Assembly: GCF_013133775.1 (NCBI RefSeq)
Contig: NZ_JABGBO010000012.1
Coordinates: forward strand, 19,676 to 83,675
Source of the DNA: Pelistega europaea
GTDB lineage: Bacteria; Pseudomonadota; Gammaproteobacteria; Burkholderiales; Burkholderiaceae_B
DNA: 64,000 nt
Direction of reading: 5' to 3'
A program made the translations under genes and the position numbers. Shown piece by piece: positions 56,151-64,000 of the stretch (the first letter of the stretch is position 1; the number at the start of each line of letters is the position of its first letter). The notes beneath the pieces are model-generated. The model did not search any database and was not told where the DNA came from. It saw nothing but the letters and a program-made list of their open reading frames with translations.

Positions 56151-57182
56151 GTGAGTGGTGAATTTGATTTAATCCGACGCTATTTTTCCCATACACAAGC
56201 ACAGCCTGATAATATGGCACGACGTGCAGGTGTTATTCTGGGTGTGGCTGATGACTGTGCTATTTTTACATCTCCCCAAGGTAAACAAATCGCTACAAGT
56301 ACAGATTTACTTGTAGAAGGGAGACATTTTTTCTCCGATGTGAACCCCTACGCACTAGGACATAAGGCACTAGCAGTTAATTTGTCAGATTTGGCAGCGA
56401 TGGGAGCCAAGCCAATTGGATGTTTGTTGGGTTTGGCTTTGCCCCGTATTGATGAGGATTGGCTACAAAGGTTTTCTCAAGGTTTTTATCATTTGTCCAA
56501 TAAAATGGCATGCCCGCTTATTGGGGGTGATACGACCCGTAGTGAGCAGGGAGTGACGATTAGTGTCACCGTGTTTGGTGAAGTGACTCCTCCCTATTTA
56601 ACTCGTAGTGCCGCTCAGGTTGGGGATGTAATTTGGGTGAGTGGGTATCTAGGGGACGCACATATTGCATTGGAGTGTTTGTTGAAACAGCACCAGGGAC
56701 AGACTCTGAATGCAATGGAGTTGCACTTGTTGGAACGAACAAGGTCTGCCTTAGAATATCCTCAACCACGTATTAGTCTAGGGCTGGCTTTGCATGGATT
56801 GGCGCATGCTATGTTGGATATTTCAGATGGATTGTTACAAGACCTCGGTCATATACTCTCTCAAAGCCAAGTCTGTGCTAAAGTATACGAGGAGAAGTTA
56901 CCAGTTAGTCCGCATTTGCTGGATATGGATGTTATACAGAGACGAAAGGCAGTGCTGGCTGGTGGTGATGTGTATGAGTTATGCTTTACAGCACCTGCTT
57001 CTGCTACGGGAAAGTTGCATGCTTTATCACACCAATTAGCCATACCCCTTACGCCTATTGGTGAAATTTGTGCCAATAAAGAGGGGGCATTAGGGGGACT
57101 AGTGGCAGTGGTGGATGCACAAGGTCAACCAGTTAAGTTGGCATCTCATGGATTTGACCATTTTGCCCCTTTTGATAACTAG
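56151..57182 (+). CDS. thiL: Thiamine-monophosphate kinase
   Basis: This 343-residue enzyme makes thiamine diphosphate from the monophosphate. It has the ATP/Mg motifs GVADDCAIF, TSTDLLVEGRHFF, ALAVNLSDLAAMGAKPIG and GGDTTRS, plus MLDISDGLLQDLGHIL and GGDVYELCFT. Translation starts at GTG 56151. It precedes pgpA by 13 nt. Confidence 0.95.
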   Translation: MSGEFDLIRRYFSHTQAQPDNMARRAGVILGVADDCAIFTSPQGKQIATSTDLLVEGRHFFSDVNPYALGHKALAVNLSDLAAMGAKPIGCLLGLALPRIDEDWLQRFSQGFYHLSNKMACPLIGGDTTRSEQGVTISVTVFGEVTPPYLTRSAAQVGDVIWVSGYLGDAHIALECLLKQHQGQTLNAMELHLLERTRSALEYPQPRISLGLALHGLAHAMLDISDGLLQDLGHILSQSQVCAKVYEEKLPVSPHLLDMDVIQRRKAVLAGGDVYELCFTAPASATGKLHALSHQLAIPLTPIGEICANKEGALGGLVAVVDAQGQPVKLASHGFDHFAPFDN

Positions 57183-57195
57183 GTGGAATATACAA

Positions 57196-57711
57196 ATGAT
57201 ACAACAGGTAGAACAACCAATTAATAACCCTACTTTTGCATGGATGAAAGGTTCTATTTTCCGGATAGTGGGGTTTGGTTTTGGGTCTGGGCTGATTAGA
57301 AAAGCTCCTGGTACTTGGGGAACCTTAATGGGGTGGGTACTATGGCTATTGATTAGCTTGGTAATGACCAACGACATATTACAAGCTGTTCTTATTTTTG
57401 CAGGATTTGCTTTAGGTATTTACGTCTGCCAGCGTGTTGCTAATGATATGGGAATCATGGATCATGGTGGTATTGTTTGGGACGAGATCATTGCGTTTTG
57501 GTTAGTATTGTTCGTGATGAGTCCCTTATCCCTTGTTTGGCAGTTAGGGGCTTTTATTATTTTTCGTTTTTTCGATATTGTTAAACCTTGGCCAATTAGC
57601 TTTTTTGATGAACGCTTTAAAAATGGTTTTGGTGTCATGTGGGATGATATTGTAGCGGCGGTTTATACGCTTTTTGTGATTGCTGTTTTGGTAAGAGTAA
57701 TCGGGGTATAA
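57196..57711 (+). CDS. pgpA: Phosphatidylglycerophosphatase A
   Basis: This 171-residue membrane phosphatase turns phosphatidylglycerophosphate into phosphatidylglycerol. It has FGSGLIRKAPGTWGTLMGW, the metal-site GGIVWDEIIAFW and the late FRFFDIVKPWPISFFD. ATG 57196 follows AGGTGG. It lies between thiL and pncC, the common order. Confidence 0.95.
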   Translation: MIQQVEQPINNPTFAWMKGSIFRIVGFGFGSGLIRKAPGTWGTLMGWVLWLLISLVMTNDILQAVLIFAGFALGIYVCQRVANDMGIMDHGGIVWDEIIAFWLVLFVMSPLSLVWQLGAFIIFRFFDIVKPWPISFFDERFKNGFGVMWDDIVAAVYTLFVIAVLVRVIGV

Positions 57712-57730
57712 ATACTAATAGAGGTATGCC

Positions 57731-58273
57731 ATGAGTGATGAGAGCAACTCTCTTAATCTTCTCTCCCAGAAAGTTGGTGAGGTTTTACTATCGCATCATG
57801 CCATGATTTCGACTGCTGAGTCATGTACAGGAGGCTTGGTAGCAAGTACTGTCATAGATACAGCTGGCTCTAGTCAATGGTTTGAGCGTGGATTTGTTAC
57901 TTATACCAATCAGGCTAAAATGGATGTGCTGGGCGTATCAGCGGACACCTTACAGCAGTATGGTGCAGTAAGCATACAGACAGCAGGCGAAATGGCAACA
58001 GGGGTATTGCATAACATACAGACACAGGAAGATTATGCTAATCACTATACGCAATGGGCAGTGAGTACGACTGGGGTTGCTGGCCCTACAGGAGGTACAG
58101 CAGAGAAGCCTGTAGGTATGGTCTGTTTTGGTGTTGCACGACGCATGCCACAAGGGGAGGTTGACATTGTTCATACCAGCACAAAAATTTTCTCAGGAGA
58201 TAGGCTATCCATTCGCCGGCAATCAGTACAGTATGTGTTGGAAGTATTACTTTCCTTGGTAGAGCGGGGGTAA
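57731..58273 (+). CDS. pncC: Nicotinamide-nucleotide amidohydrolase (CinA C-terminal domain)
   Basis: This 180-residue CinA C-terminal-type protein deamidates NMN in NAD recycling. It has STAESCTGGLVASTVIDTAG, FVTYTNQAKMDVLGV, TTGVAGPTGGTAEKPVG and a late RLSIRRQSVQYVLE. GAGG precedes the ATG. No N-terminal molybdopterin-binding domain is present, so it is the short form. Confidence 0.95.
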   Translation: MSDESNSLNLLSQKVGEVLLSHHAMISTAESCTGGLVASTVIDTAGSSQWFERGFVTYTNQAKMDVLGVSADTLQQYGAVSIQTAGEMATGVLHNIQTQEDYANHYTQWAVSTTGVAGPTGGTAEKPVGMVCFGVARRMPQGEVDIVHTSTKIFSGDRLSIRRQSVQYVLEVLLSLVERG

Positions 58274-58470
58274 AAAGGATTTCCTGTGTTGCATTCATTG
58301 TGTGAAGTGAATGTTTTTAAATCTCTGCACATATCATAATAATCATATCTATCAAATAAACCCTGTGTGATTGTTGTTGTGAATTTTGACAAGAAAAAAT
58401 GTAGTGAATAACTGCATAAAGATAGGGGTTTTGTTAAAATGTCAAGGTAAAGACTTTCTAAAAACTCACT

Positions 58471-58857
58471 ATGACAACATCAGAAAATCCTTTTAAAAGT
58501 AAACGAGGCATTAAGCGAATCTGGAATGCTACTCGTTATTCTCTTCAAGGCTTTCGTGCTGCCTTTACATTTGAAGCTGCATTTAGACAAGAGCTATTTC
58601 TCTGCATTTTTTTAGTTCCTTTGGCATTTGTGTTAGGTCAGAGCGGTTTTGAAATTTTATTTTTGTTGTCTACACTTGTGTTAGTGCTTGTAGTTGAATT
58701 GCTTAACTCTTCGATAGAGGCTTTAGCTGATCGTATTACCAATGATTTTGACGAATTTATCGGTCGAGCTAAAGATATGGCAAGCGCGGCGATTTTTTTG
58801 TGCTTCACTTTTGTGACTGTGACGTGGGTTTATTTTTTAGTAAAACGATTTTTTTAA
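58471..58857 (+). CDS. dgkA: Diacylglycerol kinase
   Basis: This 128-residue three-helix membrane enzyme recycles diacylglycerol to phosphatidic acid. It has KRIWNATRYSLQGFRAAF, FRQELFLCIFLVPLAF with the conserved Glu, and VVELLNSSIEALADRI. The last helix ends TWVYFLVKRFF. Confidence 0.95.
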   Translation: MTTSENPFKSKRGIKRIWNATRYSLQGFRAAFTFEAAFRQELFLCIFLVPLAFVLGQSGFEILFLLSTLVLVLVVELLNSSIEALADRITNDFDEFIGRAKDMASAAIFLCFTFVTVTWVYFLVKRFF

Positions 58858-58872
58858 TGCAACAACGCTGTT

Positions 58873-59715
58873 ATGAAATTTACCGATAAACTTAAGGATG
58901 CTTGGCAGAAAAATAACTCTTTATTGATGGTGGGACTAGATCCTGACACGAGTCGTTTCCCAGAGGAGTTTAAAAACAATCCTCAAGCAATTTATGATTT
59001 TTGTGTAGGGATTGTTGATGCTACTGCTCCTTATGCTTGTGGATTTAAACCGCAGATTGCCTATTTTGCCTCTCAAGGAGCAGAAGAACAGCTGATGGGG
59101 ATTTGTGAATATATAAAAACGAATTACCCTCATTTGCCCATCGTATTAGACTCTAAGCGTGGTGACATTGGCACAACTGCAGAACATTACGCTCGAGAGG
59201 CGTTTGAACGCTATCAGGCTGATGCAATCACTGTCAATCCTTATATGGGGTCAGATTCTATTGACCCTTATTTAGCATGGGAAGATAAAGGGGTTATTAT
59301 TCTTTGTCGCACCTCAAATCAAGGAGGTTCTGATTTGCAGTTTGCTACGTTAGCAGATGGCACCCCTTTGTATTTATATGTAGCAAAACTTGTTGCTGAA
59401 AAATGGAACCGCACAGGTCAATGTGGTCTAGTAGTGGGTGCAACATTCCCTGAAGAGATAGCAAAAGTTCGCCAAGTCGTTGGCTCAGATATGCCCCTGT
59501 TGATTCCCGGTATCGGTGCTCAGGGAGGTGATGTGCTCAATACTGTACTAGCAGGCTGTAATGCAGCAGGGGAGGGAGTATTGATTAATTCTTCTCGAGC
59601 TATTTTATATGCTAGTGCTGGTAGTGATTGGCGTGAGGCGGCAACTAAAATGGCAATTAATACTCGTGATGAGATTAATCAGGCACGGCATAGTTTGTCA
59701 CTAGCTCCTCGCTAG
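58873..59715 (+). CDS. pyrF: Orotidine 5'-phosphate decarboxylase, type 2
   Basis: This 280-residue enzyme makes UMP in pyrimidine synthesis. The motif [20 protein letters not shown] is the type 2 catalytic Lys/Asp cluster; [32 protein letters not shown] and [14 protein letters not shown] also fit. It lies 15 nt after dgkA in the same direction. Confidence 0.95.
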   Translation: MKFTDKLKDAWQKNNSLLMVGLDPDTSRFPEEFKNNPQAIYDFCVGIVDATAPYACGFKPQIAYFASQGAEEQLMGICEYIKTNYPHLPIVLDSKRGDIGTTAEHYAREAFERYQADAITVNPYMGSDSIDPYLAWEDKGVIILCRTSNQGGSDLQFATLADGTPLYLYVAKLVAEKWNRTGQCGLVVGATFPEEIAKVRQVVGSDMPLLIPGIGAQGGDVLNTVLAGCNAAGEGVLINSSRAILYASAGSDWREAATKMAINTRDEINQARHSLSLAPR

Positions 59716-59802
59716 GTTGTTTATCGAAGTCGACATATCACCAAGGGTTCATAGTAGTGGTTAGTGAAATATACTACATACGCTGTAGTGGACAATCCAT
59801 AT

Positions 59803-59885
59803 GTACTATCGATAACTACTAACGATGATAGGCGTTTTTTCATGAGTACTATTAATAGCTACCAACGATGATGAGTGTTTTTAAA
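59803..59885. repeat. Two imperfect tandem copies, period 43 bp
   Basis: Copy one starts at 59803 (GTACTATCGATAACTACTAA) and copy two at 59846 (GTACTATTAATAGCTACCAA). Both continue with ACGATGAT and a T-run (ends near 59840 and 59882). The second copy also forms an inverted repeat CTACCAAC (59859-59866) / GTTGGTAG (59889-59896). The rest of 59716-59999 shows no gene. Confidence 0.6.
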
Positions 59886-59999
59886 ATAGTTGGTAGTGAT
59901 ATAAATCTGTCTATTTGCATAGAATTTTTGAAACCTTGCCTAAAACCAAGTTAAAATGAGCAGTAGATTTGGATAACCGTTTTTGCTATTTTAAAGCCT

Positions 60000-60392
60000 A
60001 TGTTGCACGAATTAGATCATATTGCTGCTCGGTTGGGGCAGTTATCAGAATTGAGCCATCATTTATTGGCGGAGAGAAATCAATTAAGAGCACGTCTTGA
60101 GACTGTTCAGGCTTCAGAGGCCTCTTTGCGTCAACAATTGTCTGAAAAAGAGGCTGAAGTTGAGCAGTTAAGTGCAGATTTGTTGACGCAGACTGAGGGC
60201 GTGCGTACGGAAAACGCGACATTGCAGGAACAAGTTCAAAGTTTAAATACCCAAGTTCAGAATTTAGAAAGTGCTCTTGCTAAAGCTAAAACTGATTTAG
60301 AAACTTGGAGAGCCAGTGTACAGTCGGTGCGTAATCGCGTATCACATTTATTTGAGAATTTACCCACTAATGCCAATACTTCAGGAGAATAA
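60000..60392 (+). CDS. Small coiled-coil protein upstream of zapA (ZapB-like)
   Basis: This 130-residue soluble protein is nearly all coiled coil: long heptad-like stretches such as LAERNQLRARLETVQASEAS and LQEQVQSLNTQVQNLESALA, with no signal peptide. Small coiled-coil proteins directly upstream of zapA are typical of Beta- and Gammaproteobacteria and are thought to act in divisome assembly together with ZapA. The zapA gene starts 2 nt after its stop, so they are co-translated. The name ZapB is not certain. Confidence 0.85.
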   Translation: MLHELDHIAARLGQLSELSHHLLAERNQLRARLETVQASEASLRQQLSEKEAEVEQLSADLLTQTEGVRTENATLQEQVQSLNTQVQNLESALAKAKTDLETWRASVQSVRNRVSHLFENLPTNANTSGE

Positions 60393-60394
60393 TA

Positions 60395-60703
60395 ATGGAG
60401 CGAGTAGAAATTAGTATCCTGGATCGTAATCTTACCTTAAGTGTTGATGCATCAGAGAAAGATAAGTTGTTAACTGCTGTGAAAAATGTGGATCAATTGA
60501 TGCAATCTATCAAGGCATCTGCTCCCAATCTCAGTGTGGAGCGTATTGCAATTATGGCGAGCATTAAGCTTGCCTCTGATGTGTTAAGTGTGGCTTCTGA
60601 TGATGGTCCATTTAAGGGTATACAATTTGGTGAATTTCAGGGTAAAATAGAGTCAATCAATGCTTTGTTAGACAGTACTATTGATGAGCTAAAGGCTGTC
60701 TGA
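60395..60703 (+). CDS. zapA: Cell division protein ZapA
   Basis: This 102-residue protein crosslinks FtsZ filaments. The N-terminal globular part VEISILDRNLTLSVDASEKD is followed by a helical dimerisation tail with ERIAIMASIKLASDVLSVAS. It follows the coiled-coil gene by 2 nt, and 6S RNA follows, as in many Proteobacteria. Confidence 0.92.
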   Translation: MERVEISILDRNLTLSVDASEKDKLLTAVKNVDQLMQSIKASAPNLSVERIAIMASIKLASDVLSVASDDGPFKGIQFGEFQGKIESINALLDSTIDELKAV

Positions 60704-60718
60704 TTTTGAGTGTAGCTT

Positions 60719-60901
60719 TTGCCCTGCGGTAGTCGTGACCTTGGTCATTCATCTCTTACCTATGCATATGGCACTAAGCAGTAAATCAGTAAAGTGGGAG
60801 TGATTGTCGCTTTTGTCCGATGAACCCGAAGCTTTATTCCAGTCTGCTAACTTTGAACTTTAGGGTTCGAGGTGCCGACCTTGACGCTACAGGTGGGGCA
60901 A
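60719..60901 (+). ncRNA. ssrS: 6S RNA
   Basis: The region directly downstream of zapA forms the closing stem expected for 6S: TTGCCC (60719-60724) with GGGCAA (60896-60901), and GTAG/CTAC just inside. A long, mostly double-stranded rod of about 183 nt lies between. The segment TTGAACTTTAGGGTTCGA near the 3' side resembles the GAAC/GGGTTC stem of known 6S RNAs. 6S binds sigma-70 RNA polymerase. The ends are estimates. Confidence 0.85.
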
Positions 60902-60910
60902 CCCTTTTAT

Positions 60911-60938
60911 AAGCGAGTCTTTATGACTCGCTTTTTTT
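60911..60938 (+). terminator. Terminator after 6S RNA
   Basis: AAGCGAGTC / GACTCGCTT with a 5-nt loop, followed by TTTTTT. Confidence 0.9.
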
Positions 60939-61068
60939 TCATCTGACTTTGCGTTCGATTATTTTAAAGGGTTCTCGTTACTGTACAGTTGTTTTGCTCT
61001 ATTTCAAAAGACAGCATATTTGCATAAGCTATGGTATCTTGTAAGCCTCAAAATTTTTAGGATTAATG

Positions 61069-61827
61069 ATGTTTATAAGAACTCTAGCTCTTAGTAGCAT
61101 GGCTACTTTTTGTACACTTCCCGCTTTGGCACAACAGGTTGAAGAGAGTGCCGCCCATACAATGTCTGCTGATGTAGCTGGTCGCCCTCATCTTCGTGGA
61201 CATACATTGATGATGAATTTGAGTGCTTCAGTTCAAAAAGAAGTTGATGCGGATACTGTAAGATTGGTTTTTTCTAAACAAGTGGTGGGTGATAATCAGC
61301 AGCAGCTTACTCAAGAATTAAATAAGGCCATTAACGCGGTGATTGATAAGGGTAAAAAGGTTTCTGAATTGCAGATTTCCAATGGGGATTATGGATTTTG
61401 GCAAACTAGTGAAAAGGACAAAAATATTCGTTGGGAAATGCGTGGTGAGGTGATAGTCATTTCTAAAGACTTTCAAAAAGCCCAAGACTTTATCGCCACA
61501 GTTAAAGATGATATGACCCTAGATGGGATACAGTTCTTCTTATCCGATGAAAATCGTAAAAAAGTTGAAGATAGCTTGATTACCCAAGCTGCAGCAGATT
61601 TTAAATTTAAAGCTGAAACTGCTATGAAATCCTTTGGTTTTACTAATTATCATGTGGTGAATATTAATTTAGGAAATAGCCCTATCAGAGTTCCTCACAT
61701 GCCAGGCATTGGTTTGATGAGCAAGGCAGCAGCATATGATGGTAACTCTGTAGAACTTTCTAGTACAAAGATTCCTGTATCCTTGAGTATTGAAGGGACT
61801 GTGCAAGGATACAATGAAGAGAAATAA
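61069..61827 (+). CDS. SIMPL (DUF541) domain periplasmic protein
   Basis: This 252-residue exported protein has a signal peptide (TLALSSMATFCTLPALAQQ) and a SIMPL domain: LMMNLSASVQKEVDADTVRL, then LNKAINAVIDKGKK and the late VSLSIEGTVQGY. SIMPL proteins form periplasmic or outer-membrane oligomers of uncertain function, some linked to oxidative stress. ATG 61069 has AGGA at better spacing than ATG 61066. Confidence 0.88.
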   Translation: MFIRTLALSSMATFCTLPALAQQVEESAAHTMSADVAGRPHLRGHTLMMNLSASVQKEVDADTVRLVFSKQVVGDNQQQLTQELNKAINAVIDKGKKVSELQISNGDYGFWQTSEKDKNIRWEMRGEVIVISKDFQKAQDFIATVKDDMTLDGIQFFLSDENRKKVEDSLITQAAADFKFKAETAMKSFGFTNYHVVNINLGNSPIRVPHMPGIGLMSKAAAYDGNSVELSSTKIPVSLSIEGTVQGYNEEK

Positions 61828-61902
61828 TTTATAACTTAAAATTTTGTGCTTTATATATCCCTTTGTTGAGCAAGGATGCAATGAAGGGAAGTAATTTATA
61901 AC
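61803..61902. repeat. Imperfect 33-bp direct repeat spanning the ends of the SIMPL and lgt genes
   Basis: Bases 61803-61835 and 61870-61902 (starting GCAAGGAT and ending TTTATAAC) agree at 30 of 33 positions. All three differences are A/G. The first copy contains the SIMPL stop codon and the second the lgt stop codon. Confidence 0.75.
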
Positions 61903-62687
61903 GACTTTTTACTAGCTACAATAAACAGTACAATTCCAGCAATAATCATTGGCAATGATAACCATTGCCCCATACTTAAACCTAGAGCAAGAAAACCTAG
62001 GAATGCATCAGGCTCGCGAGTGTATTCAACCAAGAAACGGAAAAATCCATACCCGATGAGAAAGAGTGCACTTACTTGCCCAGTGGGGCGTGGTTTACGA
62101 GAAAAAATCCACAAAATAATAAATAGTGTGAACCCTTCTAATGACATTTGATAAAGCTGTGAGGGATGACGAATAGCTCCATCGCTATGAGGAAAGACCA
62201 TTCCCCAAGGAACGTCTGTAACGCGTCCCCAGAGCTCACCGTTAATAAAGTTCCCAATACGACCAAATGCTAATCCAAGAGGTACTAAAGGAGCTACAAA
62301 ATCGGCAATTTGGAAAAACGTTTTTTGCTCTTTATGGGCAAAATAAAACATGGCAGTGAGTACACCAATCAGCCCACCATGAAAGGACATGCCACCATCC
62401 CAAACGGCAAATATTTCTGTAGGATGGGAGAGGTAGAAGGAGGGCTGGTAAAATGCTACATAGCCTAAACGTCCTCCCAAAATAACGCCAAGAATGCCAT
62501 AGAAAAGCAAGTCTTCAAAACGCTCTTTGGTGATATTCAAAGCACCTTTAGTAATACGGTAGCGTCCTAATCCCCATGCACAAGCAAAGGCGAGTAGATA
62601 CATTAAGCCATACCAATGAATTTTGATAGGCCCCAGGGCAATAGCAACAGGATCAATTTGAGGAAATGTTAGCATGTAGTTGGTCAC
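61896..62687 (-). CDS. lgt: Prolipoprotein diacylglyceryl transferase
   Basis: This 263-residue polytopic membrane enzyme adds diacylglycerol to the lipobox Cys of prolipoproteins. It has the N-terminal [31 protein letters not shown], and the Lgt signature [20 protein letters not shown]. Normal length; convergent with the SIMPL gene. Confidence 0.96.
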   Translation of the reverse strand: MTNYMLTFPQIDPVAIALGPIKIHWYGLMYLLAFACAWGLGRYRITKGALNITKERFEDLLFYGILGVILGGRLGYVAFYQPSFYLSHPTEIFAVWDGGMSFHGGLIGVLTAMFYFAHKEQKTFFQIADFVAPLVPLGLAFGRIGNFINGELWGRVTDVPWGMVFPHSDGAIRHPSQLYQMSLEGFTLFIILWIFSRKPRPTGQVSALFLIGYGFFRFLVEYTREPDAFLGFLALGLSMGQWLSLPMIIAGIVLFIVASKKSL

Positions 62688-62769
62688 TCACTTATCTAAT
62701 TTATAAAACATGATGCAGTATGATTTTACCTTATTCAATGCAGAAGCATGTAAAACTCTTTTCCTTTAA

Positions 62770-63402
62770 TCAGTTCAATGTGGAAGGAGTAGGAATGTCT
62801 GTCATGATAAGAGAGTAGGCTATGCTAACCATAATGACAAAAATAATAAAATCTAATATTTGCCATGACAAAGGCTTTTTAAAGATTGGTTGCAATAAGC
62901 GAGCTCCATAACCTAGAGCAAAGAAGAAAATAGTAGAGGCTGTAATATTGCCTAGATAGAAAGCCATTCTGTGTTCTGCATATTTAGTTGCTACCGATCC
63001 GATAATAAAAAAACAGTCGATATAAACGTGAGGATTTAACCATGTTAATGCACAAATGATAAGGACTGCCTTTTTAAGTGGCATCTTTTTTTGCTCTGCA
63101 TCTGTCTGGAGTGATTGACCACCTTTGAAAGCACTTTTCAAATGCAATAAACCGTATACAAATAAGAATGCAGCCCCGATATATTGCATGGCTGTCAAAG
63201 CCCATGGCAAGGACAGAATAATGTGACCGAATCCAAAAGTGCCAATGCCGATAATAATCATATCGAAAATGGTACATAAAAAACTAATCCAGAATGTATG
63301 TTCTTTTTTTAAGCCTTGCTTAATAATGAAAGCATTTTGAGAGCCTATGGCGACAATCAAGGATAGGCATAATAGAAAACCAGAAATGAAAGCGGTACTC
63401 AT
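62770..63402 (-). CDS. LysE/ArgO family amino-acid exporter
   Basis: This 210-residue membrane protein likely exports arginine or lysine. Near the N-terminus it has LIVAIGSQNAFIIKQGL (family pattern G-P/S-QNAF), then an internal polar loop and TWLNPHVYIDCFFIIG (NPHVYxD motif), with about six hydrophobic helices. ATG 63402 (MSTAFISGFLLC) fits family length; a longer frame to 63540 adds residues with no similarity. The next gene on this strand is lgt. Confidence 0.88.
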   Translation of the reverse strand: MSTAFISGFLLCLSLIVAIGSQNAFIIKQGLKKEHTFWISFLCTIFDMIIIGIGTFGFGHIILSLPWALTAMQYIGAAFLFVYGLLHLKSAFKGGQSLQTDAEQKKMPLKKAVLIICALTWLNPHVYIDCFFIIGSVATKYAEHRMAFYLGNITASTIFFFALGYGARLLQPIFKKPLSWQILDFIIFVIMVSIAYSLIMTDIPTPSTLN

Positions 63403-63686
63403 TGTTAAACTTACTAAATGGGTCAAAACAAAATATGAATGATTTAGCCTCTTATGAGGAAAGTAAATCATGCTATGAATTCGTATAGGTTTCAATAAGG
63501 GAAATATGCAGTAGAAAATAGTGTTGTATATTTGCCGCAATTAGCATGGGAGTGACTAGGGGGAAAAACTTACTAGAAAGGAGTTGCATTTTCACAACAT
63601 TCAAAAAATGGGCATTTGTTGTATTTTTGCTACTATTTATTAGTGGGGGATATAGGGTTAATACGTAGATAGTGGGTTGATTTTTA

Positions 63687-63777
63687 GGGGGAAATAGGAG
63701 GTTTTATGGGGGGGTATAGGAGGGGGGAGAGAGGGGAGGGGGATAGGATTTTTTATCAAAGGGGGTTGCCAAGGGGG
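63687..63777 (+). other. G-rich tract with several G-runs (possible G-quadruplex)
   Basis: Runs of 4-7 G occur at 63687-63691, 63708-63714, 63722-63727, 63733-63736, 63738-63742, 63761-63765 and 63773-63777. No coding frame crosses it. Apart from this tract and the promoter at 63916, the stretch 63403-64000 shows no gene. Confidence 0.6.
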
Positions 63778-63915
63778 TAAAAAGGGTTCATAATGCGAAT
63801 CTTTCCTGATTCACGCAATCAACAAACTGTTGAGAGGTGAAGAGGGGTCAAGTGAGTGATTGACTGAAAGAAGTTGATTGTGGTTTTAAAAATAAAAAAT
63901 ATTTTTAAAAAGTGC

Positions 63916-63945
63916 TTGACAGGATGTAGTTAGATAGTTCATAAT
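63916..63945 (+). promoter_or_regulatory. Strong stable-RNA type promoter (probably of an rRNA operon beyond the window)
   Basis: A perfect -35 TTGACA (63916-63921), an 18-nt spacer and -10 CATAAT (63940-63945) are preceded by an A/T-rich UP-like element (63890-63912). Downstream is a hairpin CTAACGA / TCGTTAG (63960-63966, 63973-63979). No coding frame follows to the window end. This layout is typical of rRNA operon leaders; the 16S gene itself is not in view. Confidence 0.65.
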
Positions 63946-64000
63946 TACGTTCTTTGCTGCTAACGAGCAATATCGTTAGACGGATTAAGTGATGATTTAA

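Overview
The window is a 64 kb chromosomal stretch of a low-GC betaproteobacterium, most likely Burkholderiales/Alcaligenaceae (a Pelistega-, Oligella-, Basilea- or Taylorella-like lineage). This rests on gene order and protein style typical of that group: ispE–tRNA-Gln–prs–rplY–pth–ychF, ftsY opposite rsmD–coaD–ferredoxin, ribBA–ribH–nusB–thiL–pgpA–pncC–pyrF, and zapA followed by 6S RNA. No insertion sequence, prophage or CRISPR array was seen. The genus is inferred and not proven.

Region by region. (1) 1-7698: a branched-chain-amino-acid-type (HAAT/Liv) ABC transporter with a permease-ATPase fusion, a GntR/FCD regulator, and a divergent pair encoding a shikimate-dehydrogenase-like enzyme and a GMC flavoenzyme. 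Near-identical AT-rich operator-like sites, one of them a perfect 50-bp palindrome, suggest one regulon for uptake and oxidation of an unknown small molecule. (2) 7699-10321: a small Excalibur-domain secreted protein and a PiT phosphate transporter. (3) 10672-28345: a surface-polysaccharide locus. It holds five glycosyltransferases, Pgi, GalU and a phosphomannomutase/phosphoglucomutase for precursors, and a WecA-type initiating transferase. It also has a UDP-HexNAc dehydrogenase/epimerase pair (TviB/TviC type), an AsnB-type amidotransferase and a MurJ/MviN-type flippase. I see no Wzy polymerase or Wzz. A putative small RNA with two anti-Shine-Dalgarno motifs lies between galU and the wecA-like gene. 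(4) 28466-35440: a GlcD-type flavoprotein, a TPR protein, lolB, ispE, tRNA-Gln, prs and rplY. (5) 35458-40059: an iron/siderophore-use block with two Fur-box-like sites (SIP-type reductase, IroE/Fes-like esterase, an unrecognised exported protein). Its FepA-like outer-membrane receptor is broken by an internal deletion. The block sits between rplY and pth. (6) 40310-53651: pth, a CPBP protease, ychF, AsmA, a lone MOSC N-terminal domain, ferredoxin, coaD, rsmD, ftsY, a CYTH-CHAD protein, glpD and a MarR regulator. (7) 53799-59715: riboflavin, thiamine, phospholipid and pyrimidine genes. (8) 60000-64000: a coiled-coil ZapB-like protein, zapA, 6S RNA, a SIMPL protein, lgt and a LysE/ArgO exporter. 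The window ends in a G-rich tract and a strong promoter of the kind that precedes rRNA operons.

The best candidates for something undescribed are the ~90-nt small RNA at 14449-14538, the palindrome-linked transporter/oxidoreductase regulon at 1-7698, and the terminator-like hairpin in the prs leader.
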